Under the pieces are notes generated by a model. It saw nothing but the letters and a program-made list of their open reading frames with translations, made no database searches and was not told the origin of the DNA. DNA of 64,000 bases, taken from Candidatus Zhuqueibacterota bacterium. Its GTDB lineage: Bacteria > Zhuqueibacterota > Zhuqueibacteria > Oceanimicrobiales > Oceanimicrobiaceae. A program made the translations under genes and the position numbers. The stretch is from the NCBI GenBank assembly GCA_029261995.1, contig JAJDAF010000055.1, forward strand, positions 62,001 through 126,000, given 5' to 3'. This document shows positions 26,611-34,993 of this stretch, piece after piece (the stretch's first letter is position 1; each line of letters begins with the position of its first letter).

Positions 26611-27627
26611 TCACTGTACGGAATGGTTGACTGCCATGACTCTCAATAGATTGCCAGACATAATTTTTCTTACATCCGCTTCTGAATACCCTTTCATGAG
26701 CAGGCCATCTTGTATCCGTTTATAGGTATTGGTCTCGTTTAATGATTGCGGGACGTATTTGCCATTCGCCTGATAGTCTGACCCTATTCCGATGAGATCA
26801 ACGCCTATGAGTTTCTTCAAATATTCAACATGCTCAATAAACTGTTCGATGCCATCCTTTGCACTCTTTGCATTCGCGAATAAATCGCTCTTATTGAATG
26901 TAACAAAAACATATCCCTGTTCTTCTTTGAGTAGCTTCAACACCCTATCCGACAAATTACTGTTTCGCCCTGCTATTTTTCCTGCACAAGAATGGGAGGC
27001 GATAACCGGCGAATTTGAATACCCGAGAACCTCGACCATTTGACTTTCAGATAAATGCGAAATATCGATCAGAATTCCTACTTTGTTCATCCGATAAAGG
27101 ATCTGTTTTCCGAATGCTGTAAGTCTGTTTTCTTTGAAAAATCGATCCGCTTCATTGTCGATAATGGTGATTGAACGAATCCCGAGTTTTCGGTACTTGT
27201 CAACATTTTCTGGGTTTCCCTCAAAAACTCCGTGGAAATATTCAATCGTTAGAAAAATTGCCACACCTTTGCGTTGCGCATCGTTACCATCGGAGTTTGA
27301 ATGGTCAATGATTCTGAAACTGCGTTCCCTTGCTGACAAGGATTGAAGGTCATCAACATCTTTTGATATTTCCGCAAACAGGCTATCGAATTTTACTCTC
27401 CTTATGGGGAGCGGATAGCCAAAAATCTTGACATTTCTATCAACAAAATAATGAAAACTTGACATGAGTTCGTCATTGTTATACGAAAAACCGTTGTGGA
27501 TATGTGTGTCAGCAATGACAATGTCCTGATCAACGTTGCTCTTATCAGTCTGCCCATAGCTGGCGGAATTCAATAACAAGAACAGCAGCGGAAGCAAGCT
27601 TGCTTTTGCATTTCTAAAGTGAAGCAT
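26611..27627 (-). CDS. M19 membrane-dipeptidase-family protein, exported
   Basis: About 338 residues from ATG 27627, directly after GGAGAAG. A signal peptide (LLPLLFLLLNSASYGQ) is followed by a TIM-barrel with M19 signatures: IVIADTHIHNG (metal His pair), VGILIDISHLSESQMVEVLG, SPVIASHSCAG (metal His) and LIGIGSDYQANG (catalytic Asp). It ends with the usual DVRKIMSGNLLRVM. The family hydrolyses dipeptides, often with D- or dehydro residues. Base composition is AT-richer than the genes on either side. Confident family call; the substrate is open. Confidence 0.9.
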   Translation of the reverse strand: MLHFRNAKASLLPLLFLLLNSASYGQTDKSNVDQDIVIADTHIHNGFSYNNDELMSSFHYFVDRNVKIFGYPLPIRRVKFDSLFAEISKDVDDLQSLSARERSFRIIDHSNSDGNDAQRKGVAIFLTIEYFHGVFEGNPENVDKYRKLGIRSITIIDNEADRFFKENRLTAFGKQILYRMNKVGILIDISHLSESQMVEVLGYSNSPVIASHSCAGKIAGRNSNLSDRVLKLLKEEQGYVFVTFNKSDLFANAKSAKDGIEQFIEHVEYLKKLIGVDLIGIGSDYQANGKYVPQSLNETNTYKRIQDGLLMKGYSEADVRKIMSGNLLRVMAVNHSVQ

Positions 27628-27844
27628 ACTCTTCTCCAGGTTCTGGCGGGACTCACGTTGGACATCACACGACCGTCGTTCATAACGGTTCACGACAACC
27701 ATCAATCCCACCCGGTGGCAGTCGGACAGGTTGGCGTCAATCGATGAAAGACGGTTGGAAGATATTTACATCAAAGATACAAAATCAGCGCGGGGGATGT
27801 CAAGCACAAAGCGGCCGGGTGGCCCGGGCATGAATAAAAGACTT

Positions 27845-27876
27845 GTGTGGCACGTGTCTTCAGACACGTGCCACAC
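27845..27876. repeat. perfect REP palindrome (family type copy)
   Basis: GTGTGGCACGTGTC, a TTCA loop, then the exact complement: a 14-bp stem. Flanking GGGTGGCCCGGGCATGAATA and a downstream CTCTATCGGTCAGGGCCACC complete the element. Shorter or damaged relatives lie near 5.6, 8.95, 32.2, 33.9, 34.2, 60.2, 61.1 and 61.75 kb, often next to transposase fragments. Confidence 0.8.
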
Positions 27877-27929
27877 GGATTATTAATTATCTCTATCGGT
27901 CAGGGCCACCAGTCCGCATATCCGCGCGG

Positions 27930-29861
27930 CTAGTTGACCTTCAGTTGCTGCTCCTCCCCCGGCTCGATGACCACTTCACCCAGATCTGTTTGTTGCGACG
28001 ATAGCAGTCGTACTCGGTAGGTGCCGGAGACCAGCTTCACCGGGTCGCCATTCACCACCCCGGTGGTCACAACCTTGTCGCCTTGCAGCACCTCGTAGGG
28101 GACTCTTAATGAAGTGCTCATGGCTTTCTGCAACTGCTCACCGTCGTTGGCCTCGACATAGCGGCCGTTGCCCGCGCGGGCCCACTCTTCGAAGCGTTCC
28201 TTGAGTTGGAGTTCATCGATGGCAAAACCGACGATATTCACGCGAACTTCGAAGCCCGCGGACTTCAGCGCTTCAATTGCAGCCTTAGGGTCGCCGTCGC
28301 AGGTCTCTTCGCCGTCCGTAACCAGCACGATGGTGGCAGGCCCTTTGTGGCCCGCGAGATCCTCCCTGACCTTCAACAAAGAGGCTGCGATCGGGGTTTT
28401 TGCGAGATTCTTTGCCTCTATGCCCCGGATTTTGGTCGCTGCGGCATTTGGATTGATGGGCGCCAAGCCGATCTCGAGATCGGTCCGACATGAGTTTGCC
28501 TCACGATGGCCGAACACCCGCAGCGCAAATGAAGTGCCGGCTGGCAGAGTGTTGCGCACGAGGTCGTCCAGAGCTGTCTTGGCGATTTCGATGCGACGTT
28601 TGCCGTCCAGGCGCTGCAGCATACTGCCGGAGGCATCAAGAATCACTTCCACCGCGCTACTGCCTTTCGAGACCGGTTCCGGAACGCCGGCGGCCGTGAC
28701 CCGCAGAGTTCCGGCTATCACACCGGGTGTGACAACAATCGCTCCAGTCGCAAGTATCTGGCGTGTTTGCCCGGTCATGTAGCGCAGTTCATGCCGACCG
28801 ACTTCGAGCGGCGCTTTCAAACGCACAGGACTGCCATGTCTCGTATATTGGTAGCTCAGGTATTCCCGATGACCGGCGCCCATGGCTACAATCGTGACAT
28901 AGTCGCCGCTATTATCCGGTCCGCTCCAAGTCACCTCGAACTCCGAACCGCCCGCCACATTGGCAGGACCCGTGACCGTAGCCGTGTTCGCCAGGACGAC
29001 GAGAGATGTCCTGCCAATCACTCTGCGCGACTGCCCCATGTGATAGCGGAGCTCGTAGCGCCCGGGCTCTTCCGTCACCCGGATGACAGCGGGGTTGCCG
29101 TTTTTGGTATACCGGTAGTTGCCGTGTTCACGGTCGCCGGCGCCTTCGGCGTCGATACTGATGTAATCCTCCTGACCATCAGGCCCTTGCCAGTTTACCG
29201 CGATTTCACCGCCGGCGGCCGTTTGTGACGCAGCCTCCAGGGTTGCAGTGACCTCTCCCACGGTCAAAACCCCTTCGCCAATGACGCGGTAGGTGCTTCC
29301 CAGATGATAGCGAACCAGGTATTTGCCAGCCTCAGCGGGAGCGCGAATGCTCACAGGACTCGATTTGGTGTAGGCCCACGACCCATAACTGCGATCGCCT
29401 GCTCCCGGTTCATCGATACTGATAAAATCCAGCGTATATCCGGGTCCGGTCCAGGCGATACTCACCTGAGCGCCGGCATCCACGGGCGCAAGGCTCTCAA
29501 AGCTGGCTTGTGCGTCTGTCACCTCCAGGAGCGAACTTCCCAGCACCTTGTAACCTGAGGCGCCGTCGTGGTAGCGGATGGCATATTGGCCGGGTAGTTC
29601 CGGGGCTTTCATCTCGGCCGGCTGGCCTTTTTTCGTATAGATGTAGGGCCCGTAAGACCGATCCGCGGCGCCTGCCTGATCGATGCTGATGAAGTCGAGC
29701 GCTCCTTCCGGGCCGGTCCAGCCTATTTTGATCTGAGCGCCCACTACGACCTGCTTGGGCGCGGTCACGGTTGCGCTTTGAGGCAGCACGCTTGTTGTGA
29801 TAGAAATCATGCCAACCAGTATGGCCAGGCGGATCACCCATGTTGATTTTGGTCTCGACAT
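27930..29861 (-). CDS. exported vWA protein with four tandem beta repeats
   Basis: About 643 residues from ATG 29861 (AGGAGA site). A signal peptide leads into four tandem modules of about 92 residues, each with the pattern ..IGWTGP.G..DFIS.D..GA.DR.YG.Y.YTK.G.P...APE..G.Y.IRYH and a closing VLG/VIG.....V. A von Willebrand A domain follows with the MIDAS residues DASGS, a conserved Thr and TDGEETC. A C-terminal beta tail (VPYEVLQGDKVVTTG) follows. The architecture suits a surface or periplasmic adhesion or metal-dependent binding protein. The modules are similar enough to suggest recent internal duplication. I do not recognise the repeat family by name. Confidence 0.85.
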   Translation of the reverse strand: MSRPKSTWVIRLAILVGMISITTSVLPQSATVTAPKQVVVGAQIKIGWTGPEGALDFISIDQAGAADRSYGPYIYTKKGQPAEMKAPELPGQYAIRYHDGASGYKVLGSSLLEVTDAQASFESLAPVDAGAQVSIAWTGPGYTLDFISIDEPGAGDRSYGSWAYTKSSPVSIRAPAEAGKYLVRYHLGSTYRVIGEGVLTVGEVTATLEAASQTAAGGEIAVNWQGPDGQEDYISIDAEGAGDREHGNYRYTKNGNPAVIRVTEEPGRYELRYHMGQSRRVIGRTSLVVLANTATVTGPANVAGGSEFEVTWSGPDNSGDYVTIVAMGAGHREYLSYQYTRHGSPVRLKAPLEVGRHELRYMTGQTRQILATGAIVVTPGVIAGTLRVTAAGVPEPVSKGSSAVEVILDASGSMLQRLDGKRRIEIAKTALDDLVRNTLPAGTSFALRVFGHREANSCRTDLEIGLAPINPNAAATKIRGIEAKNLAKTPIAASLLKVREDLAGHKGPATIVLVTDGEETCDGDPKAAIEALKSAGFEVRVNIVGFAIDELQLKERFEEWARAGNGRYVEANDGEQLQKAMSTSLRVPYEVLQGDKVVTTGVVNGDPVKLVSGTYRVRLLSSQQTDLGEVVIEPGEEQQLKVN

Positions 29862-29887
29862 AACATCTCCTAATATGGGAATAATGC

Positions 29888-29972
29888 TCGCAGTGGATTT
29901 AAGCCCACCTGCCTTTCTCACCATGGAATCCCCTGCGGAACCAATAGATTGGGAATTTCATTCCCCCGCCCA
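29888..29972 (+). repeat. 85-bp dispersed repeat copy
   Basis: Contains CTCGCAGTGGATTTAAGCCC, CCATGGAATCCCCTGCGGAA and TTGGGAATTTCATTCCC, matching 6668-6752 (inverted) and parts of 6407-6601 and 8729-8924. It abuts the truncated HEPN gene. Confidence 0.7.
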
Positions 29973-29973
29973 G

Positions 29974-30063
29974 TCAAGAGAATCCGTTGACGAACGCCTC
30001 GCCTTTCCCAACAGCACCCAGAATATCAACGAGATAGTTTACGAAATCTCGGCCTTGTTTCAT
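29974..30063 (-). pseudogene. HEPN toxin N-terminal remnant
   Basis: A 29-codon frame starts at an ATG that overlaps the stop of the upstream nucleotidyltransferase frame (ATGA) and reads MKQGRDFVNYLVDILGAVGK then GEAFVNGFS. This is the beginning of DUF86/HEPN proteins, the toxin partner of MntA. It stops at 29974-29976, at the edge of the 85-bp repeat, so the catalytic Rx4-6H region is gone. Confidence 0.65.
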
Positions 30064-30354
30064 GAGATGGGCACAACTTCACTCAGAATCTGTTTATTGA
30101 TTCGCGGCTTAAAAGAGGTCTTCATCACAAGGTCAACCCCCAACAAGTCAGACCAATGGTTCTTCAGATGGACAAACTCGCTCAAAGTGAGCGGCTCAGA
30201 AAAAGTAACGGGGATCTCCAGGTCGCTGTCGGACCGTTGTTCATCTCTTACAATTGAACCAAAAAAGCCCGAGCGACTCCAAGCGATATTCGCCTTGGAG
30301 ACGAGGCAGCTCCTTATTGAGTATGCTGGAGATTGTCGATATAACCATGCTCAT
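30060..30354 (-). pseudogene. MNT-type nucleotidyltransferase antitoxin, frameshifted
   Basis: From ATG 30354 the minus strand reads ISSILNKELPRLQGEYRLES and LGLF. A one-base excess in a T6 run (A6 on the plus strand near 30261) then shifts the frame. The rest continues as GSIVRDEQRSDSDLE, FSEPLTLSEFVHLKNHWSDL and FKPRINKQILSEVV. GS followed by the Asp motif is the minimal nucleotidyltransferase signature; the usual DxD appears as DLE. Paired with the HEPN fragment it forms a decayed MNT/HEPN (type VII) toxin-antitoxin locus. The coding strand is minus; the open plus-strand frame is an antisense artefact. Confidence 0.72.
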
Positions 30355-30465
30355 GGGAGAATATTGGACTTTTTTCACTAATTTGCAACCTTATTGGCAG
30401 AGTCACGGACCGTTCCCTAACGCAACGTTCAAAACACGCTCCACGCTCTACCCTCCATGATCGGT

Positions 30466-31620
30466 CTATTCGCGTGACAGTCGCCCGCCGCTGACGATCA
30501 ATGCGCCATTGGCGGAACGCTGCTCAATCGTAACCTCCATCTTGCCCTTGAGGGCTCCGGAGTCTGAACCATAAATAACCAGTTCCGCTTTCGTGAGTGC
30601 CCCCGTCGGGCTCTTGCTGAGCAGAGCTTCAGCCCGCTGCAATCGTTCGCCAACATCTGGAGCGGCGGTTTCGCCGGGTTTGAAATCGCCGGAGATCTCA
30701 TTGTTGCCGAACTTCAGCACGAGGTTGCACTGGTCCTGAGTAATCGCGAAACTCGCCCGTCTCTTTTGACCCGTTCGAATATTTGTTGAGCCGCTGACCT
30801 CCTTAACATAGAGTTCTCCAACCCAGGCGCCGGCGATGTCGGGGCACCGTGCTGCCTCGGCAGTTTTGGCGGCAATCGGGAAGTGCTGCCAGTCTCCGGC
30901 CACCAGGATATCACCGGGTGTCGGGTACTCCCAATTGAAGAGCATGCGGTTGAGCAACTCTAGGCGGCTATCTATCTGCTCGACCGCCACATCTTCACGG
31001 GACGCGATGATGGTGCCGCCGCGTTTGGACAGCAGCGCATTTCCGAAATTCTGCACAAACTGCCGGCCGGCATCGGTCCTAGCCGTCGAACAATTGACCA
31101 GAATGACGGTGGCGTTTTCAGCCATGACCTCGGAGAGAGATTCCAGATCTTGCAGCTTCCTTTTGTAGGTATCAACTTCCTTTTGCGCCCGCCGCGTATC
31201 CCGGTTCTTCGCTTGCCTGGCCTTTAGAATTTTCTGGTAGAGTTTGAGCTGCTGCTTCAGGTAGACGGGATCGACGTCCGTGGGCCACAACACATCCCGG
31301 TGGAGATTGATGCTTGGCGTCTGCGCCGAACCATGCCCGGCCAACACCAAAAACTTGATCTGCTTATTGTTCATCCCAACCTTGCGCAGCAACTCGAAGA
31401 GATGTTGCGGGTTGTCCGGGATGAAAATGTGTTCTATCTGCGGCGTCTGTCCCATCCACGTATACATTGCCTTTTCCACCTCGTCGCCGGTCTCCAGAGG
31501 ATGCGCGACGATGCCCACGCCCACCTTTTTGGTTGACTCATCAGGGGGCGTCACCGCCGACACCAGCAACGACGGTGCCAGGCAACACACGGTAAATAGC
31601 CAGTTTGATATTGCGTACAT
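30466..31620 (-). CDS. exported caspase/CHAT-fold-like protein
   Basis: About 384 residues from ATG 31620, which follows a perfect AAGGAGG. A signal peptide (LFTVCCLAPSLLVSAV) is followed by a domain with KFLVLAGHGSAQTPSINL and, about 100 residues later, TVILVNCSTARTDAGRQFV. The His-Gly and Cys positions fit the catalytic dyad of clan CD peptidases (caspase, CHAT, gingipain-like). Between them lies a charged helical insert (about 110-160). The C-terminal third (about 255-384) is a separate beta-rich domain with CPDIAGAWVGELYVKE. A secreted peptidase is likely but not certain. No protease partner or substrate gene is adjacent. Confidence 0.65.
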   Translation of the reverse strand: MYAISNWLFTVCCLAPSLLVSAVTPPDESTKKVGVGIVAHPLETGDEVEKAMYTWMGQTPQIEHIFIPDNPQHLFELLRKVGMNNKQIKFLVLAGHGSAQTPSINLHRDVLWPTDVDPVYLKQQLKLYQKILKARQAKNRDTRRAQKEVDTYKRKLQDLESLSEVMAENATVILVNCSTARTDAGRQFVQNFGNALLSKRGGTIIASREDVAVEQIDSRLELLNRMLFNWEYPTPGDILVAGDWQHFPIAAKTAEAARCPDIAGAWVGELYVKEVSGSTNIRTGQKRRASFAITQDQCNLVLKFGNNEISGDFKPGETAAPDVGERLQRAEALLSKSPTGALTKAELVIYGSDSGALKGKMEVTIEQRSANGALIVSGGRLSRE

Positions 31621-31791
31621 GATGGCCTCCTTCTTCATTATCTGCAATAAATAAATCAAAAGAATCATGCCGGACAAGAAGAATTCTACTGTCGAAGAAA
31701 TTTGCCGATCGTTGTAGCTGAATGAATCCGGTTCAGCCTGTTTAGGTGTCAACGGAGCGGATGGCGAACGGCTGGCCACGCCAACTTGTTC

Positions 31792-32157
31792 TTATTCTCC
31801 AAACGTGTGCCACGCGCCTTCCAGGCCGTGGCGATGCCATTTCATCAGCACAGGTAGGCTATCACGGTCCGGAGCCAGCCCTTTGGTTGCAGCTTGGGCA
31901 TGGGCCGATGACCACGGCCACTTCTCAGGAGCATCTACCAAATCGGCACGCACGCGGGCGGGCCAGGCGGGCATCAAGTCCCCGTCGAGCAGAACTTGCC
32001 TGGCACGGCCAAGTTCTGCTAGGAAGAGCGAGCACATCTTCGGTGATTCCAAGTACGGATAACGATGATAACAGGAAGAAGTCAGTTCATGTGAATGCCC
32101 TGGGGTATTGTAATGCTTGACCCTCTTTCTGTGCTTTGTATTGTTCTCGGGCTCCAT
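31792..32157 (-). pseudogene. RAYT transposase with internal deletion
   Basis: From ATG 32157 this reads a basic N-terminus (KHRKRVKHYNTPGHSHELTS, SCYHRYPYLESP) and the helix MCSLFLAELGRAR. It then jumps to LLDGDLMPAWPARVRADLVD and the C-terminal APEKWPWSSA. The central part with the HUH motif and catalytic Tyr of REP-associated tyrosine transposases is missing, so it is inactive. REP palindrome sequences flank the upstream end (GCCACGGGCTAAAGCCGCGTGG). Further shrunken copies follow at 33.8 and 34.0-34.25 kb. Confidence 0.75.
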
Positions 32158-32232
32158 GGCAAAAGGTAGATTGTGCGGCAAAGCCACGGGCTAAAGCCGC
32201 GTGGCACACGTTCTCAGTTAACGAATTCCCTA

Positions 32233-33681
32233 CTATTTATTAGTCATGCCTTTTCTGTCGTTCCTTACAGCGCGAACGTACGGGGTCGCAGAAATACGTT
32301 TCATGCTCTTTTTCTTTTTAGAGTCATATTCCGTAATTACACCTGGGTAGACACTATGTATTCCTCTCTTAAAATCTATTGAGTAATATTTTCTGTCCAT
32401 GGAACTAATATTCTCATAGGGGTAATCTGATGTCCAAATTACAAATTGACGGGTGTCAAAAATATCATTTATGTATAATTTTTTTCCAAACCCAAAACGC
32501 CCGCCTGATGTTTTTGAAGACTCAAGCAAACTCAACCCTTCCTCCAATGTTGGAATTCTCCAATCATTGTGGCCCGCATATCCACTTCGGTTAAGTGTCT
32601 CAATCCAGTCGTCTACTCTAGATCTAGTATCACTAGTCTTTCGTGATCCCGACTTTTGCCACACCAACCCTGTCGTACTGTCAACAATAACTACATCCTT
32701 ATCAATTTTTATCACAGTAAACTTGTTCTGAAATCCATCAAATCCCGGATTGAATTGCATATGGAAGAATCTGTTAAACTTTACAATTTTCTGGATTTCT
32801 GTATCCGAAATCTCCTTAGAAGCGCTGCTGAGTGTAACAATGTTACTTGTAAATCTATGAATTAGCTCTTTATTTACACTCTCAATAGAATCGAAAGATG
32901 TCTTAGTGGCTCCTAAATTCGATTGTAATGTCACAATCACATGTTGTTTGCTTTGATTTTCTTTCTGTACTGTCTTAACTTCGAATTTACTTCTATTCAA
33001 TTCATTCCGTGTTTCGAATAATTGCACCCTCAACGTGTCAATTCTGTTAAGGGCATCATCCAGCGAGGCAAATATATCTAGAGAATCAATAGAGCTTTCA
33101 TAATCAAACAAGTCAGCAGTTATGCTTTGATTATCGATTAAGGCGTATGCAATTCTTAGGCTCTGTTCTAAAGAATATACTTTATACTTATATACTTCTA
33201 TTACTTGTTCCTTGTATTTGATCTCATGTTGCAAAGAATCCAAAAGAGCCTTGCTTCCTCCGTGTTTCCTTTCTATTTCCAGCCTGACTCTTAGTTCAGA
33301 AACATCATAAATAAGCTCTTCATTATTTTCCTTAAGTGTGTTGATTTCCACTTGATAATGCTCTTTGTAGACATCTTTTAGCACATCTTTAAAACTTGCC
33401 TGGCTGTCTTCAATATACTTAGGAATAACCTTAAATTGATAAATGCCAATTACAATGGATATTATTGTGACCATCGTTGAAATCAAAGTCAAAGGTGATG
33501 AGGCGAAACGTTCCCTTAATATCTTGAGTCTATCCCACATAACTTGTAACTTTGGCTTTAGACCTGGCAATTCGCCTAGTAAAGCTGCAAATTTACTTAA
33601 AAGTGAATCCAATAACCTTCTGTCGAAGCCAATACTATCAAATTTCTTAAGCAAGAAGTTTTTTATGTATAGAAGCTTCAT
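32233..33681 (-). CDS. membrane coiled-coil protein with DUF1566 domain
   Basis: A 482-residue protein. One membrane helix lies near 66-82 (TLISTMVTIISIVIGIYQF), followed by about 200 residues of coiled coil (VEINTLKENNEELIYDVSEL and onward). The C-terminal 130 residues form a DUF1566/Lcl-type domain, recognised by DSTTGLVWQKSG, GYAGHNDWRIPTLEEGLSLL and TPYVRAVRND. This C-type-lectin-like fold binds ligands in surface proteins. Strongly AT-rich and flanked by transposase debris, so probably acquired. The role is unknown; a cell-surface or filament-like sensor is possible. Confidence 0.8.
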   Translation of the reverse strand: MKLLYIKNFLLKKFDSIGFDRRLLDSLLSKFAALLGELPGLKPKLQVMWDRLKILRERFASSPLTLISTMVTIISIVIGIYQFKVIPKYIEDSQASFKDVLKDVYKEHYQVEINTLKENNEELIYDVSELRVRLEIERKHGGSKALLDSLQHEIKYKEQVIEVYKYKVYSLEQSLRIAYALIDNQSITADLFDYESSIDSLDIFASLDDALNRIDTLRVQLFETRNELNRSKFEVKTVQKENQSKQHVIVTLQSNLGATKTSFDSIESVNKELIHRFTSNIVTLSSASKEISDTEIQKIVKFNRFFHMQFNPGFDGFQNKFTVIKIDKDVVIVDSTTGLVWQKSGSRKTSDTRSRVDDWIETLNRSGYAGHNDWRIPTLEEGLSLLESSKTSGGRFGFGKKLYINDIFDTRQFVIWTSDYPYENISSMDRKYYSIDFKRGIHSVYPGVITEYDSKKKKSMKRISATPYVRAVRNDRKGMTNK

Positions 33682-34311
33682 TTTCTCATGTTTGCTTCAA
33701 GAAACATGATGTACACTAGTATTAATACTGGATTCATACATAATCTCTTACTAGGAAGCGATGGGTGACCACCCCAATTTGTTAATGCTGGCAAAAGTGC
33801 GGCACGCGCCTTTCAGGCCGTGGCAATGCCTATTTCATCAGTAAAGGCATGCTATCACGGTCCGGAACCAGCCCTTTTCTTACGACTCAGTGCAGGGGCC
33901 GCCGGGTGGCCCGGACATGAATAAAAGGCTTGTGTGGCACGTGTCTTCAGACCGTGCTTTTGCCGAACAATCTACCTCGTTGCCACGCGGGCCGGCTGGC
34001 CATGCCAACCTGCTGCCCGGGCTGTTATAAGCACACGTGTGCCACGTGCCTTTCCAGGTCGTGGCAAATGCTCATTTCATCACCACAGGTAGGCTATCAC
34101 GGCCCGGGACCCGCTCTTTGTTTGCAACTTGTACGTGGGCTGATGACCACGGCCACATTTCAGGCGCATCTCTTTCTGTGCTCTGTTTTGTGCTCGGGCA
34201 CCATAGCAAAAGGTAGATTGCGCGGCAAAGCCACGGGCTAGAAGCCGCGTGGCACACGGTCTCAGTTACATTTCTTGTCAAGGCCACCCGTCCGTCGACT
34301 GAATTTGCGGT
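33682..34311 (-). mobile_element. cluster of decayed RAYT/REP fragments
   Basis: No intact gene. At 33805-33890 and 34030-34200 the minus strand repeats the C-terminal end of the 31792 transposase (GKWPWSSAH-like, then ERVPGRDSLPVVMK); the second copy is fused almost directly to the N-terminal start region. REP-type sequences (GGGTGGCCCGGACATGAATA, TGTGTGGCACGTGTCTTCAG) lie between. The order suggests repeated deletion of the transposase core, leaving transmissible ends. Confidence 0.6.
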
Positions 34312-34318
34312 GTTAGGC
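34312..34318 (-). other. attC R''-like half site after TOPRIM gene
   Basis: On the minus strand GCCTAAC, a perfect RYYYAAC core, occurs 37 bases after the TOPRIM stop and is followed by ACCGCAAATTCAGTCGACGG. This resembles the L'' side of the complete site at 36404-36476 (TTTCAGTCGG). The rest is replaced by REP debris from about 34290 downward. Confidence 0.4.
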
Positions 34319-34354
34319 ACGGGCTGAGCCATCTGCCACATGAGTTATCCCTTT

Positions 34355-34993
34355 TCATGGCAAGAGCACCGACGCGGCGTCATTCTGAGGATTCGTCGGT
34401 GAGTTCAAAAATTCTAAAAAGAAACAGAATGAAGCTGAATGCATTCTAGCACGTGGAAACTCGACAGCCTTGAATAGGATTGGCGCATGCAGTGTTTTTT
34501 TGTATTTACAAAGCATCATGCTTTTTAGAAGTCCCAAACCAGACTTACCATCATAATTCTCTTGAATTGCGTTTTGTCGTATTAGTTCTGCTTTAGTCTT
34601 AATCCCTGTAACATCTGCGATGAGCCAGTTTTCAAAACACTTGTCAGGAGAAAAAACATGAACTTTGTTCACTAATTCATCTTCACTGTAATGCGTTGTC
34701 TCACGGATTTTATTTACAATTATGGTCTTTATTTGCATTGACAGCTCATTCGATGATAAGGCTCTGCTTTCTCTGTCCATGATGCATGCAATGTAGCGAA
34801 AGGGGCCCGAAAGAGCCATAATCAAAATACCATAGATAGAATTAACATAACCTTCAAGATTAACGTCTTTTCCGTTGCAACCACCAGTTCTTAGATTTAG
34901 GCTTATTCCATATTCTTTCTCAAATTTTGCTCTAAAGGCTTGAATTTCGCTTTGGCCATCGACTATAAAAATACATGAAGATAAATCTATCAC
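34355..34993 (-). CDS. TOPRIM-like protein (DUF4276/RloB type), partner of ATPase
   Basis: About 212 residues from a GTG at 34993 that overlaps the ATPase stop as GTGA; an in-frame ATG at 35038 would overlap by 49 bp. Near the N-terminus IFIVDGQSEIQAFRAKF gives the conserved TOPRIM Glu, and YIACIMDRESRA gives the Asp/Glu metal-binding strand. VFSPDKCFENWLIADVTG matches the CFE.WL signature of RloB and DUF4276 proteins. Such proteins pair with AAA ATPases in abortive-infection and PARIS- or AbiL-like systems, where the TOPRIM partner is the nuclease. The pairing supports a defence function; the exact system is not identified. Confidence 0.7.
   Translation of the reverse strand: MIDLSSCIFIVDGQSEIQAFRAKFEKEYGISLNLRTGGCNGKDVNLEGYVNSIYGILIMALSGPFRYIACIMDRESRALSSNELSMQIKTIIVNKIRETTHYSEDELVNKVHVFSPDKCFENWLIADVTGIKTKAELIRQNAIQENYDGKSGLGLLKSMMLCKYKKTLHAPILFKAVEFPRARMHSASFCFFLEFLNSPTNPQNDAASVLLP

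Noticed and set aside
29797-30381. Plus-strand gene of 194 codons
   Set aside because: It is antisense to the MNT/HEPN remnant, which explains the region far better. The frame runs across a dispersed repeat and the start of another gene and has no ribosome site.
32233-33681. Diversity-generating retroelement target
   Set aside because: The DUF1566 domain is a known type of target, but no reverse transcriptase or template repeat could be found in the window.
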